From a virus: a stretch of 25,570 nucleotides of DNA. The stretch's first letter is position 1. Each line of letters opens with the position of its first letter. Location: positions 1-25,570 of IMG/VR virus record IMGVR_UViG_3300006916_000341. The stretch is one strand, 5' to 3'. This document shows, one piece after another, positions 6,508 through 13,939 of this stretch. The notes below the pieces were generated by a model. The model worked only from the letters and a program-made list of their open reading frames with translations. It was not told the DNA's origin and did no database searches. A program made the position numbers and the translations under genes.

Positions 6508-6862
6508 CGAAAACTTTAAAGATTTAGATATTAAGGAATTAAGAGAAAAAGCCGGATGTCGTGCTATTGTACTACCTAAAGAAACCAAACTAGCGGTTTA
6601 TATGGGTCGTTTGCATGAACAAAAAACAGATGGAGGTATTATTTTAAGTGAAAAGAATATCCACGAAGAGTCATATAAGAAAACAAGGGGATTAGTAATA
6701 GATATTGCTCACGCCTCTAAAGAAGATGAGGCAAGTTGCAATGTTAAGCAAGGAGATGTTGTTTGCTTCCGCCCTTTTGAGGGTATTCATAAACCGGGAG
6801 TTGATGAAACTTACGGATTTAGATTACTTGCAAGTCATGAAATTCATTCTATTGAAATATAA
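6500..6862 (+). CDS. phage GroES-like co-chaperonin, 120 aa
   Basis: The protein aligns by eye with the Cpn10/GroES fold: a first strand CRAIVLPKE (20-28), a flexible segment with the tripeptide of the GroEL-binding mobile loop in TDGGIILSE (43-51; I47-I48-L49), then TRGLVIDIA (62-70), VKQGDVVCF (82-90) and a final LLASHEIHSIE (109-119). GroES has the same order (GGIVL, RGEVLAVG, VKVGDIVIF, ESDILAI). It is longer than GroES (97 residues) mainly through an N-terminal extension of about 18 residues. By analogy with T4 gp31 it would cap host GroEL and help fold the capsid protein encoded further down. The start at 6500 is preferred to an in-frame ATG at 6428, which would overlap the previous gene by 80 nt. 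Confidence 0.85.
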   Translation: MINENFKDLDIKELREKAGCRAIVLPKETKLAVYMGRLHEQKTDGGIILSEKNIHEESYKKTRGLVIDIAHASKEDEASCNVKQGDVVCFRPFEGIHKPGVDETYGFRLLASHEIHSIEI

Positions 6863-6873
6863 TAAATATAATT

Positions 6874-7839
6874 ATGGAAAATACAGAAATTGAACAAACA
6901 GAATCACCAGTAACCACTCAAGACGTTACTCAAGATATTAAGACAGAATCACAAGAGCCTGATAATTCTTATCAAGAAGTTCTAGAGGGCAAAGATTTCT
7001 TTTCCCTACCTTACAGCCAAAGGGAAGAATTAAAAAAGATTGTTAGGGAGAAATTGCCAGAAACAGGAAAAGAGGCATTAGATCTTGGTTGGACACCAAA
7101 AGAAATGTTTAGAGGTAAATATAAAGATGGCACAGAAAAGCCTTGGGAAGATGCAGAAACTTTCTTAACTAGAGTAAAAGAAGAAGCCCCAGTTAGAAAT
7201 GAGAGGATGAGAAAGATGGCTCAAGAGAATGAGGCTTACAGAAAAGATCAACAAGATCTTCAAAAGAAGATAGATAAAATGCTAGAAATTAATAGAGCAC
7301 AATTAGAAAAAGATTTACTTAGAGACGAGGCTTTAACAGCAAGGGAATTATCAGACGCTAAAGAGATGAGTGATGTTGATGCTTATGAGGCCGCTTTAAA
7401 TAGACAAAAAAGAGTTGATGAGCAGAAACTTAAACTAAAAACTTTTGAAGAGCCGCCATTACCTCCGGTTAATCCTGAAATATCCCCTGTTGTTCAAGAG
7501 TGGATTGATAATAATGGCTGGATAGTAAATGATCCTGCATTGCTTGGTTATGCTCAAGGTATAGATAAAAGTTTAACTGCTCAACATCCTAATATGTCGC
7601 AAAAAGAACTTCTTGAAATGGTTACTGCTGATGTCAGGAAAACTTTCCCCTTAAAAGATCCAACACCCAGACAAACTTATAAAGGATCTAATAATGCTGC
7701 AAACTTTGGCAATAAACCTAAAACAAAGACATTTAGTGATTTACCTGCTATAGAGCAGAAGCAAGCCGAAATCTTAATAAAGCAAGGGGTATGGAAAGAC
7801 AAGGCCGACTTCTTAAAAACTTACGAATGGAATAAATAA
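6874..7839 (+). CDS. capsid scaffolding protein
   Basis: A 321-residue, highly charged, hydrophilic protein between portal and capsid genes, as expected for the internal scaffold that guides prohead assembly and then leaves. The N-terminal 45 residues are acidic and S/T/Q-rich; residues about 100-190 are predicted coiled coil (long E/K/R helices with NERMRKMAQENEAYRK). The C-terminus ends in FSDLPAIEQKQAEILIKQG followed by a short K/Y/W-rich helix, a pattern I associate with the capsid-binding tail of phage scaffolds (LPxxxQxxA...G...Y). No protease motif is seen, so maturation is unlikely to use this protein as a protease fusion. AT-rich leader without Shine-Dalgarno. Confidence 0.75.
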   Translation: MENTEIEQTESPVTTQDVTQDIKTESQEPDNSYQEVLEGKDFFSLPYSQREELKKIVREKLPETGKEALDLGWTPKEMFRGKYKDGTEKPWEDAETFLTRVKEEAPVRNERMRKMAQENEAYRKDQQDLQKKIDKMLEINRAQLEKDLLRDEALTARELSDAKEMSDVDAYEAALNRQKRVDEQKLKLKTFEEPPLPPVNPEISPVVQEWIDNNGWIVNDPALLGYAQGIDKSLTAQHPNMSQKELLEMVTADVRKTFPLKDPTPRQTYKGSNNAANFGNKPKTKTFSDLPAIEQKQAEILIKQGVWKDKADFLKTYEWNK

Positions 7840-7862
7840 TTTTAACTTAAATAAAAAATAAT

Positions 7863-8429
7863 ATGGGAAACTTAAAAGATATAACACCTTCTAAAGAGGA
7901 AGCTCCAACAGAAGAAACTAAACCTGTTCTAAAACTTACACCTGAAAAGAAAAAGCTTGACACACAAAAGACTAGTAGTACAGTTGACTCTACTGAAGAA
8001 AAAAAATATACTACATCACCAGATGGCAAGTATACATTTCCTGTATCAGAATTTGATTCTGACCGCTTTGAAGAAAATAATTTTAATATTCCGCAATTAA
8101 AAATCCCTGGTTGGGTAGTGTGTTGGCCTCATGATATTAAGGCTAATTCTATTGCTCATATGAGAAAGAGGGGATGGGTTTTTGTTAATCCTAAAGAGCC
8201 TGGATGTGAAGAAGCCGGACGTAAGATTGTCGCAGGTAGAAATCAAGCTGGTGAAACAGCCTTCCATTATGCTATGAAAATGCCGGAATCTAAATTTAAA
8301 GAATTACAAGCGAGGGAAGAAGAAGGAAGGAAGAATTTACTTGAGAGCGTTACGAAAGCTCCAAGCGAAGAATCAAGTGCTATTTATGCTACTGAACAGA
8401 TGAAAATTAATCGTGGTCTGGATAAGTAA
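7863..8429 (+). CDS. hypothetical head-module protein, 188 aa
   Basis: The N-terminal 50 residues are a disordered-looking K/E/T/P-rich segment. Residues about 55-115 form a compact aromatic-rich region, including IPQLKIPGWVVCWPHDIKAN and MRKRGWVFVNPKEPG, followed by a charged helix KFKELQAREEEGRKN. I do not recognise a named domain. Its place between scaffold and capsid-associated genes suggests a structural or assembly role, perhaps a second scaffold component or a minor head protein. The ATG follows an A/T-rich leader without a Shine-Dalgarno sequence. A weak hairpin with a U-run lies in the 90-nt gap after it. Confidence 0.65.
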   Translation: MGNLKDITPSKEEAPTEETKPVLKLTPEKKKLDTQKTSSTVDSTEEKKYTTSPDGKYTFPVSEFDSDRFEENNFNIPQLKIPGWVVCWPHDIKANSIAHMRKRGWVFVNPKEPGCEEAGRKIVAGRNQAGETAFHYAMKMPESKFKELQAREEEGRKNLLESVTKAPSEESSAIYATEQMKINRGLDK

Positions 8430-8463
8430 TTAATTAGCCATTATTGAATAAAGTTTTGAATTT

Positions 8464-8485
8464 CCTTAGGTGAATAAGGGTTTTT
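8464..8485 (+). terminator. weak terminator or attenuator before the capsid genes
   Basis: CCTTA (8464-8468) and TAAGG (8475-8479) form a 5-bp stem with a 6-nt loop, followed by a G and five Ts (8481-8485). The shape is that of an intrinsic terminator but the stem is short and AT-containing, so termination would be partial at best. It sits between the 188-aa protein gene and the capsid-associated protein gene. Confidence 0.25.
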
Positions 8486-8519
8486 ACACGATGTTTTAAT
8501 AATTCAAAATATATTTAAT

Positions 8520-9116
8520 ATGGCAAACTCTGCACGTCCTTTTGGACTTAAGGCTATTTCTAACAACGGTGTTGTTAAATTTGGTCGTTACTTCGCACCA
8601 GCTTCTTTAGCTAGTCTTGGTATCAATACACCTGTTAATTTAGGTGGAACTTCAAACTCAACTAATACTATCAATGGTCAATTAACACCTGCTGGGACTA
8701 TCCCATCTATTGTTGTTGCTACTGGTGGTGATACTAATAAACTTTTAGGCTCTATTGTAGGCTTTGAAGTACTTCCAACTGATCTATTTAAAGCTGGTTA
8801 TAACGCTGCTTCAACAGCTCGTATTGTTTACGTTGCTGATGATGTAGAACAAGAGTACGCAATCGTTGATGACGGTGTAGAAACTCTTGCTATAACTGAT
8901 GTTGGCTTAAACGCTAACCTTACTATGGGAACAGTTGATGCTATCACTAATATTGATTCATCTTCTTTAGATACTACTACACCAGCCGGCGATGCTACAT
9001 TCCAACTTAAAATTTTGGGCTTATTAGATGAGCCAGGAAATGAAGTTGCTGCATATGCTACTTGGAAAGTAAAAATCAACAACCATGTGTTAGCTAACAT
9101 AACAACTGGCGTTTAA
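8520..9116 (+). CDS. capsid-associated structural protein, probable decoration protein
   Basis: This 198-residue beta-rich protein matches from memory a phage structural family encoded next to capsid genes. It starts MANSARPFGLKA, has a YFAPAS segment (24-29), a central ASTARIVYVADD (97-108) and a C-terminal FQLKILGLLDEPGNEVAAYA (161-180), then W-x-V-x-I-N-N-H (182-189). Relatives are annotated as hypothetical or as capsid decoration/stabilising proteins; the exact role here is not proven by sequence. It is followed 27 nt later by the major capsid gene, and both have AT-rich leaders with no Shine-Dalgarno sequence, so they are probably co-expressed at high level. Confidence 0.65.
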   Translation: MANSARPFGLKAISNNGVVKFGRYFAPASLASLGINTPVNLGGTSNSTNTINGQLTPAGTIPSIVVATGGDTNKLLGSIVGFEVLPTDLFKAGYNAASTARIVYVADDVEQEYAIVDDGVETLAITDVGLNANLTMGTVDAITNIDSSSLDTTTPAGDATFQLKILGLLDEPGNEVAAYATWKVKINNHVLANITTGV

Positions 9117-9143
9117 TTAATTAATTTAAAATAGAAAAATATT

Positions 9144-10055
9144 ATGACTGGAATTATAGTAAAGGGTAATTTCCCTACAAATACCATCAAAAGTTATGTT
9201 ACCAAATATTATGGTGAATATGACATGCTTGATGCACAATGGAAGCCAATGTTTGAAGTTAGTTCTTCTGACAGGGCTTTTGAACTTGAAGCTTTAACCG
9301 ATAACTTCACAGTTATACCGGCTAAACCAGAAAGTACAAACATTACTTATCAATCAGGACAAGAGCGTTTCAATACTACTTATAATCACACCTCATTCGG
9401 TGGTGGATTCCAAATCTCTAAAGAGGCTAAGGATGATGGCAAAGAATTAGATTTAATAACTAAGTATACACGTCAATTAGGTGATGCTGCAAAGCGTACC
9501 AATGAGATCAATGGTGCTAATGTTATGAATAGAGGTTTTGATTCTTCTTATACTGGAGGCGATGGTGTTGAACTTTATACTACTGCTCATCCTGTTAATT
9601 CTGGAACTCAATCTAATACACTAGCTACTCAAGCTGCTTTATCTGAAGCATCCCTTGAAGATCTATGTATTTTGGTTAAGAAAATGAAAGATTATAATGG
9701 TAACTTTGCTTCAATTAAGACTGATGCATTATGTATTCCACCAGCCCTAGAATTTGAAGCCGAAAGGATTCTTAATTCTGTTGCTCGTGTTGCTACTGCA
9801 AATAATGATCTAAACGCTTTGAGAGCTTCTGGAAAATTCCCTAAAGGCTTTTCAGTTAATCAGTATCTTGATTCTGATAATCGTTTCTTCATTAAAACTT
9901 CAGCTCAAAATGGTATGAAAATGTTTGACAGAACACCACCTGAATTCTCAATGGATTCAGCTTTTGATGCAGAAGTTAGTAAGTACAAAATCTTCTTCAG
10001 AAACAGCTTTGGTTGGACTGACTTTAGAGGAACTGTAGCTTCAGGAAACTTCTAA
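9144..10055 (+). CDS. major capsid protein, HK97-fold
   Basis: At 303 residues, in the canonical place after scaffold genes, this is the best shell subunit. Family hallmarks are an N-terminal helix that positions a tyrosine-rich segment (KSYVTKYYGEYD, 16-27), a long central helix region (DLITKYTRQLGDAAKRTNE), the YTTAHP motif (145-150) seen in HK97-type capsid proteins, a long helix around EASLEDLCILVKKMKDYNG, and a C-terminal strand pair ending in FFRNSFGWTDFRG (284-296). No pro-domain or cleavage site is visible. The leader is AT-rich without a Shine-Dalgarno sequence. A six-G hairpin lies 31-49 nt after its stop. It is the likely main client of the phage GroES-like protein (inference). Confidence 0.85.
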   Translation: MTGIIVKGNFPTNTIKSYVTKYYGEYDMLDAQWKPMFEVSSSDRAFELEALTDNFTVIPAKPESTNITYQSGQERFNTTYNHTSFGGGFQISKEAKDDGKELDLITKYTRQLGDAAKRTNEINGANVMNRGFDSSYTGGDGVELYTTAHPVNSGTQSNTLATQAALSEASLEDLCILVKKMKDYNGNFASIKTDALCIPPALEFEAERILNSVARVATANNDLNALRASGKFPKGFSVNQYLDSDNRFFIKTSAQNGMKMFDRTPPEFSMDSAFDAEVSKYKIFFRNSFGWTDFRGTVASGNF

Positions 10056-10085
10056 ACTTTTATTAATTTAGTCCTATTGGGTAAA

Positions 10086-10104
10086 GGGGGGTGCAATTCC
10101 TCCC
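10086..10104 (+). other. six-G hairpin between capsid and decoration-type gene
   Basis: GGGGGG (10086-10091) can pair with CCTCCC (10099-10104) as a 6-bp stem with one G-T wobble and a 7-nt loop. It stands out in AT-rich sequence, 23 nt before the ATG at 10127. No U-tract follows, so it is more likely an mRNA stability, processing or translation-control structure than a terminator. Confidence 0.4.
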
Positions 10105-10126
10105 ACTAATAAAAACAGGATATATT

Positions 10127-10822
10127 ATGGGTACTACAAACCATCCAAACGGTGAAACTAATAACACCGCTCAAAACGCTTTAGGACAAATGACTACACA
10201 AGATCCGACTAGATCTCACACTTACTTTGACGACTTCGACACTTACGTTGCCGCAGATTGGACAGTAACAGAAACAGGCGTTGCTACTCAAGCATTAGCT
10301 GATGTTGATGGTGGTGTTTTACTTATTACAAATGCCGCTGCTGATGATGACGCTTCTTTTTCAAATAAAGTTGGTGAATCATTCTTAATGGAATCAGGAA
10401 AGCCTTCTTTCTTTAAAGCTAGAATCGCTGTATCTGATGCGACACAAAGTGATTTTGTTGTTGGTTTACAAATAACTGACACAACTCCTTTAGCTGTATC
10501 TGACGGCATCTATTTTAGAAAAGATGACGGTGATGCTCTTTTAGACTTTGTTGTTATAAAAGATAGTGTTGCTACAACTGCCACTGGAATTGCAACTGTT
10601 GCTGATGATACTTATATCACAGTAGCCTTCTATTACAATGGCGATGATAAGATTTCTTATTATGCAGGAACTGACTCTGCTAATCCTACTTTTATTGGTG
10701 AATCAGTAACTACTAACCTACCGGATGATGAAGAATTAACTATTTCTTTTGGAATCCAAAATGGTGAGGCTGTAGCTAAAACTATGTCTATTGATTATAT
10801 CTTTGCTTCTAAAGAAAGATAA
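10127..10822 (+). CDS. concanavalin/LamG-like virion protein, 231 aa
   Basis: The ATG at 10127 is preferred over a GTG at 10091 because CAGGA (10116-10120) precedes it and the GTG lies within the upstream hairpin. After a disordered N-terminus (MGTTNHPNGETNN) comes a beta-sandwich-like region from YFDDFDTYVAADW (about 33) to the end. It has alternating strands and the closing MSIDYIFASKE strand typical of laminin-G/concanavalin-like folds. Such proteins downstream of phage capsid genes are usually virion surface proteins; binding to host or environmental glycans is inference. A LamG-like domain with a comparable closing strand recurs inside the gp4-like adaptor. Signal peptide and enzymatic motifs are absent. 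Confidence 0.6.
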   Translation: MGTTNHPNGETNNTAQNALGQMTTQDPTRSHTYFDDFDTYVAADWTVTETGVATQALADVDGGVLLITNAAADDDASFSNKVGESFLMESGKPSFFKARIAVSDATQSDFVVGLQITDTTPLAVSDGIYFRKDDGDALLDFVVIKDSVATTATGIATVADDTYITVAFYYNGDDKISYYAGTDSANPTFIGESVTTNLPDDEELTISFGIQNGEAVAKTMSIDYIFASKER

Positions 10823-10825
10823 CTA

Positions 10826-10850
10826 CCCTAGGGGGGCGTAAAAACCCCTC
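10826..10850 (+). other. second six-G hairpin, with an alternative pairing
   Basis: A run of six G (10831-10836) can pair with CCCC (10845-10848), for instance AGGGG 10830-10834 with CCCCT 10845-10849. It can instead pair with the upstream CCC in the palindrome CCCTAGGG (10826-10833). It lies 23 nt before the ATG at 10873, about the same distance as the six-G hairpin before 10127. No U-run follows. Confidence 0.4.
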
Positions 10851-10872
10851 TTAACTTTAAAGAGAGATTATT

Positions 10873-11493
10873 ATGAGACCGATAAGATTAACTTACGCCC
10901 CAGATGATGCAGATTTAGTTAGATATCTTAGTAATGCGACAGGCGCAACTTGGACATTAACAGAAACAGAATCTTCAGATGGATTTGCTCACACCGTAAC
11001 AATAAGAAACGATTCAGCAACTGATCATTCAGCTAAAACAGCTATCTTGACAGGCACTGATTCCGAAGGAAGGCTTTTAACTGAAACAGTAAATTTACCA
11101 GGATCTTCTTTAACAGTAACTACAACTAGATATTTCAAAACCTTAGTAACTATCGTACCTTCTGCCACAATTAATGCAGATACCATGGATATTGGACAAG
11201 GCGCAGGAACTTCTTCAATAGTGATTCCTTTAAATTGGAGAGCTGGAAATATTGCAGTTAATTTGGATATCACAGGAACAGCCGATGTTACAGTGCAAAA
11301 TACTTTTGATGATGTTCAACATCCTACTGATTTTGATTATGCTTGGCAAAATTCACCGAGTACAAACTTAGTTAATGCAACAGCTTCAACTAATGATGCT
11401 TATGACGCAAGTCCAACTGCTTTAAGATTAATATTTAATTCTTCTACAGCTCCAGCAAGCGTAACAATTGCATTAACTCAAAGCGATGTGTAA
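10873..11493 (+). CDS. beta-rich phage structural protein, 206 aa
   Basis: The protein starts MRPIRLTYAP and is rich in T, S, V and A strands. Residues about 115-206 contain a block (strand NWRAGNIAVNLDITG, then VTVQNTFDDVQ, then ALRLIFNS and SVTIALTQSD) that matches from memory a common beta-sandwich family in phage head/tail modules, usually annotated hypothetical. The ATG has AAAGAGAG (about 10858-10865) upstream as a Shine-Dalgarno-like sequence. Its stop overlaps the next start by 1 nt. Position after the lectin-like protein and capsid suggests a virion decoration or minor structural protein. No catalytic residues seen. Confidence 0.6.
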   Translation: MRPIRLTYAPDDADLVRYLSNATGATWTLTETESSDGFAHTVTIRNDSATDHSAKTAILTGTDSEGRLLTETVNLPGSSLTVTTTRYFKTLVTIVPSATINADTMDIGQGAGTSSIVIPLNWRAGNIAVNLDITGTADVTVQNTFDDVQHPTDFDYAWQNSPSTNLVNATASTNDAYDASPTALRLIFNSSTAPASVTIALTQSDV

Positions 11494-11714
11494 TGAAAAA
11501 GGGAGATTACAGGGTAATATGCGATAGAACAGGGCAGAAAATCTGGGCTTCTCAAGCTAAGATGGAATGGAATGGTTTATTTGTTAAAAAAAGTGTTTGG
11601 GATCCGAAGTCAGAATATTTATTAATCCCAAATATTATGGAGAATTTAAACGTACCTATTGCAAGAACTGAAGGCGTTGACGTTTTTAACACCCCTAATC
11701 CTAATGATTTATAA
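11493..11714 (+). CDS. small ribbon-like phage protein, 73 aa
   Basis: The sequence begins MKKGDYRVICDRTGQKIWAS, then MEWNGLFVKKSVWDPKSEY. This matches from memory a widespread small phage family of pattern GD...C(D)xxGxK..AS....W(D/N)GL.V....W(D/E)P, often with a zinc-ribbon-like cysteine pair. Here only one of the two expected cysteines remains, so metal binding may be lost. It is coupled to the preceding gene (1-nt overlap) and abuts the next. The role is unknown; the position points to head completion or tail assembly. Confidence 0.6.
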   Translation: MKKGDYRVICDRTGQKIWASQAKMEWNGLFVKKSVWDPKSEYLLIPNIMENLNVPIARTEGVDVFNTPNPNDL

Positions 11715-12116
11715 ATGAAAGTTGAAAGATTTAATTTAAGAAAAAAAGAAGATTTTGATAAATATTACCCCACTTTAAAGAAATGGTGGGAAGATTGGGG
11801 ATTTACACCGCAAACCCCGAATTTACTATCTCAAAACGGATTGATGGTAAGTAAAGATGGTTATAAATGTGCAGGATGGGTTTTTGTTACTGATAGTGAT
11901 GTTTGTGTGTTAGGTTGGTGGATAAGTGATAAAGATGCAGATAAAGAAGGTTGTATGGAGTTTTTGATTACTGAATTAGAAAAGTTAGCAATAACTTTAG
12001 GTTGTAAGGTAAGCATGACACCAGCCAATAATGAATCATTGAAGAAAAAACTAGAAAAACTAGGGCATGGCAATTTTGCCGATAAAAACTATACTAATTA
12101 TTTAAAGAGGCTATAA
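11715..12116 (+). CDS. GNAT-like acetyltransferase-fold protein
   Basis: The 133 residues fit a short GNAT-type fold: helices at LKKWWEDWGF (about 21-30), a strand pair NGLMV and CAGWVFVTDSDVCVLGWWIS, then a helix FLITELEKLAITLGCK and a final strand-helix around NNESLKKKLEKLGHG. Phage late regions often carry a protein of this pattern, annotated as an acetyltransferase, just before the ejection genes. The acetyl-CoA pyrophosphate-binding R/QxxGxG/A loop is not evident, so catalytic activity is uncertain and a purely structural use of the fold is possible. Stop overlaps the next ATG by 1 nt. Confidence 0.55.
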   Translation: MKVERFNLRKKEDFDKYYPTLKKWWEDWGFTPQTPNLLSQNGLMVSKDGYKCAGWVFVTDSDVCVLGWWISDKDADKEGCMEFLITELEKLAITLGCKVSMTPANNESLKKKLEKLGHGNFADKNYTNYLKRL

Positions 12117-12769
12117 TGGGAAAAGCGGCAGGAGCAGTAGCAGGAGGATTCGTAAAGGATGAAGGGATAAAAAGCGGTGTTAAGAGAGCAAGAGCCGGAT
12201 ATGGCGCGCAAATAAGATCTTTACAAGCAGGGAAGAAAGAGGGACTAGGATTTTTACAACCCTATACTGATGTTGGACAAGGCGCTTTAAGTCCTTTATC
12301 AGCTATGCTAACTGGTCGTAGTTATGATCCAGAAACAGGAGAATTTACCGAACTATCCCCAGAAGAAAGATATGCTTCATTTGAAACTTCACCTGGCTAT
12401 CAATTTAGAATGGATGAGGGCATGAGAGGTTTGCAATATCAGCAAAATGCTGGTGGAAGCTTACTATCTGGCGGTGCTTTAAAAGAACTAAGTCAATATA
12501 ATCAAGGTTTAGCCTCACAAGAATATGGTAACTATATAAATAATTTACAGCAACTGGCTGGAGTTGGGCAAGCTTCTGCTGGTCAATCTGCTAATATTGC
12601 TACTGGAACTGCTGGTCAAATAGGAGCGGCGCAACTTGGCTCTGCTAATTTAGCAATGCAAGGTAGAATTGCAAGGGGGCAAAATCAAGCAGATACCTTC
12701 GGAGCTGTAGGTGGGGCCTTTGATTCTTACACTGCTGCAGCTCCAGCTCCAGCAGGCCCTGGTTTTTAA
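12116..12769 (+). CDS. DNA ejection / internal virion protein, small
   Basis: An alanine/glycine/glutamine-rich 217-residue protein. Its conserved core is SPGYQFRMDEG (92-102), then SLLSGGALKEL (115-125) and an alanine-rich helix through about residue 155. I know this pattern from phage DNA transfer/ejection proteins (P22 gp7-type position), in which a short SPGYxFRxxEG...GxLLSGGALK segment recurs. The N-terminus is a Gly/Ala-rich amphipathic stretch that could contact membranes. It is the first of three consecutive ejection genes; its start overlaps the GNAT gene stop by 1 nt. No enzymatic motif is visible. Confidence 0.7.
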   Translation: MGKAAGAVAGGFVKDEGIKSGVKRARAGYGAQIRSLQAGKKEGLGFLQPYTDVGQGALSPLSAMLTGRSYDPETGEFTELSPEERYASFETSPGYQFRMDEGMRGLQYQQNAGGSLLSGGALKELSQYNQGLASQEYGNYINNLQQLAGVGQASAGQSANIATGTAGQIGAAQLGSANLAMQGRIARGQNQADTFGAVGGAFDSYTAAAPAPAGPGF

Positions 12770-12787
12770 TTATACTAAAAGGATATT

Positions 12788-13939
12788 ATGACAAGCATAC
12801 CAATGTTACAATTACCACAAGGGGCTTCAGTAAATGATATAGCTGCAAGAGTCGCGCAAACCAACCTTGCTAATGTTCAAACAAGAGGAGTGCAGCAACA
12901 AACCCAACAAAGGGCACAGTTAGCGCAACAAAGTCAAACTTTAAACGCTCTAAAACAAAAAGGATTGACAGACCCTAAAGCAAGGGCAATAGCAATTCAG
13001 CTAGATCCTGCTTATGGTAAACAATTGCAGGATTATCAAGCTCAACAACAAGAATTTGAAGCTAAAAGGGCTGTATATTGGGGTGGACAAGCAGCGGCAG
13101 CGGCAAAAGCTCCATTAGCAAGTAGACCAGCTATTTATAATAATCTCTACAAAAAAGCTGAAGCGGCTGGTGAAGATGTAAGTGTCTTTCCTTTACCTTC
13201 AGAACAATGGACAGATGCACACCAAGAAACTCTTGATTATATTTCTCAAAGCGCAATAGAGCCGGGCAAACAATTGCAGATGGCGCAAAAAGAAAGAGAG
13301 CTTTCCGCTGAATTGCCATACAAAAGGGCGCAAACTGAAAAAGCTAGATTTGACTTAGATACAGCAAGAAGGGTTGAAGACAGGGCTATTGATTCTGGAC
13401 TATCACCAGAAGCATATAAGGCTGCACAGAATATAAAAGCCAAAGCAGCAGCTACTAAGGCAGTAGAATTGCCACAAGTTCAAGCTAATGCAAAACAGGC
13501 GGTAAAATTACTAGAAGATATATTGCAACATCCAGGAATGGAGAGCATGGTAGGTGTAAAAAACCCGTTTAGTGGAGCGGCAGGCACTTTGATTCCTTTT
13601 TCAGATAGAAAACCGATTGCCGGATCTGATGCGGCAGGATTTCAAGCTAAATTTGATCAGCTACAAGGTAAAAACTTCTTACAAGCGTTTGAAACGCTTA
13701 AGGGTGGCGGACAAATTACAGAAGTTGAAGGTAAAAAAGCTACTGATGCAATATCTAGTATGCAATTATCTACCTCAGAAGAGGAGTTTAGAGCCGCCGC
13801 TCAAGATTTAGCAGAAGTTATTAATGGTGGAGTAGTAAGGGCAGGTGGAAAAGCTATCCCTTTTAAATTTAAAAGAGAGGAAGCGGCTGATTTACAGAGT
13901 TTATCTGATGATGATTTAATGAAACAACTTGGCTTATAA
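12788..13939 (+). CDS. DNA ejection / internal virion protein, middle
   Basis: A 383-residue, alanine/glutamine-rich, highly helical protein with repeated AQQ-type stretches in residues 20-60 and long charged helices at about 175-240. The C-terminal block with LKGGGQITEVEG (304-315), followed by an ATDAISSM helix, is a motif I associate with phage DNA transfer proteins encoded in this position. AAAGGA (12778-12783) serves as ribosome binding site for the ATG at 12788. The stop overlaps the next start by 1 nt. It probably enters the host with the genome to form part of a periplasmic or membrane conduit; that is inference from the family and neighbours. Confidence 0.7.
   Translation: MTSIPMLQLPQGASVNDIAARVAQTNLANVQTRGVQQQTQQRAQLAQQSQTLNALKQKGLTDPKARAIAIQLDPAYGKQLQDYQAQQQEFEAKRAVYWGGQAAAAAKAPLASRPAIYNNLYKKAEAAGEDVSVFPLPSEQWTDAHQETLDYISQSAIEPGKQLQMAQKERELSAELPYKRAQTEKARFDLDTARRVEDRAIDSGLSPEAYKAAQNIKAKAAATKAVELPQVQANAKQAVKLLEDILQHPGMESMVGVKNPFSGAAGTLIPFSDRKPIAGSDAAGFQAKFDQLQGKNFLQAFETLKGGGQITEVEGKKATDAISSMQLSTSEEEFRAAAQDLAEVINGGVVRAGGKAIPFKFKREEAADLQSLSDDDLMKQLGL

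Noticed and set aside
10091-10126. GTG start for the lectin-like gene
   Set aside because: It lies in the hairpin loop region with no ribosome binding site, while the ATG at 10127 has CAGGA upstream.
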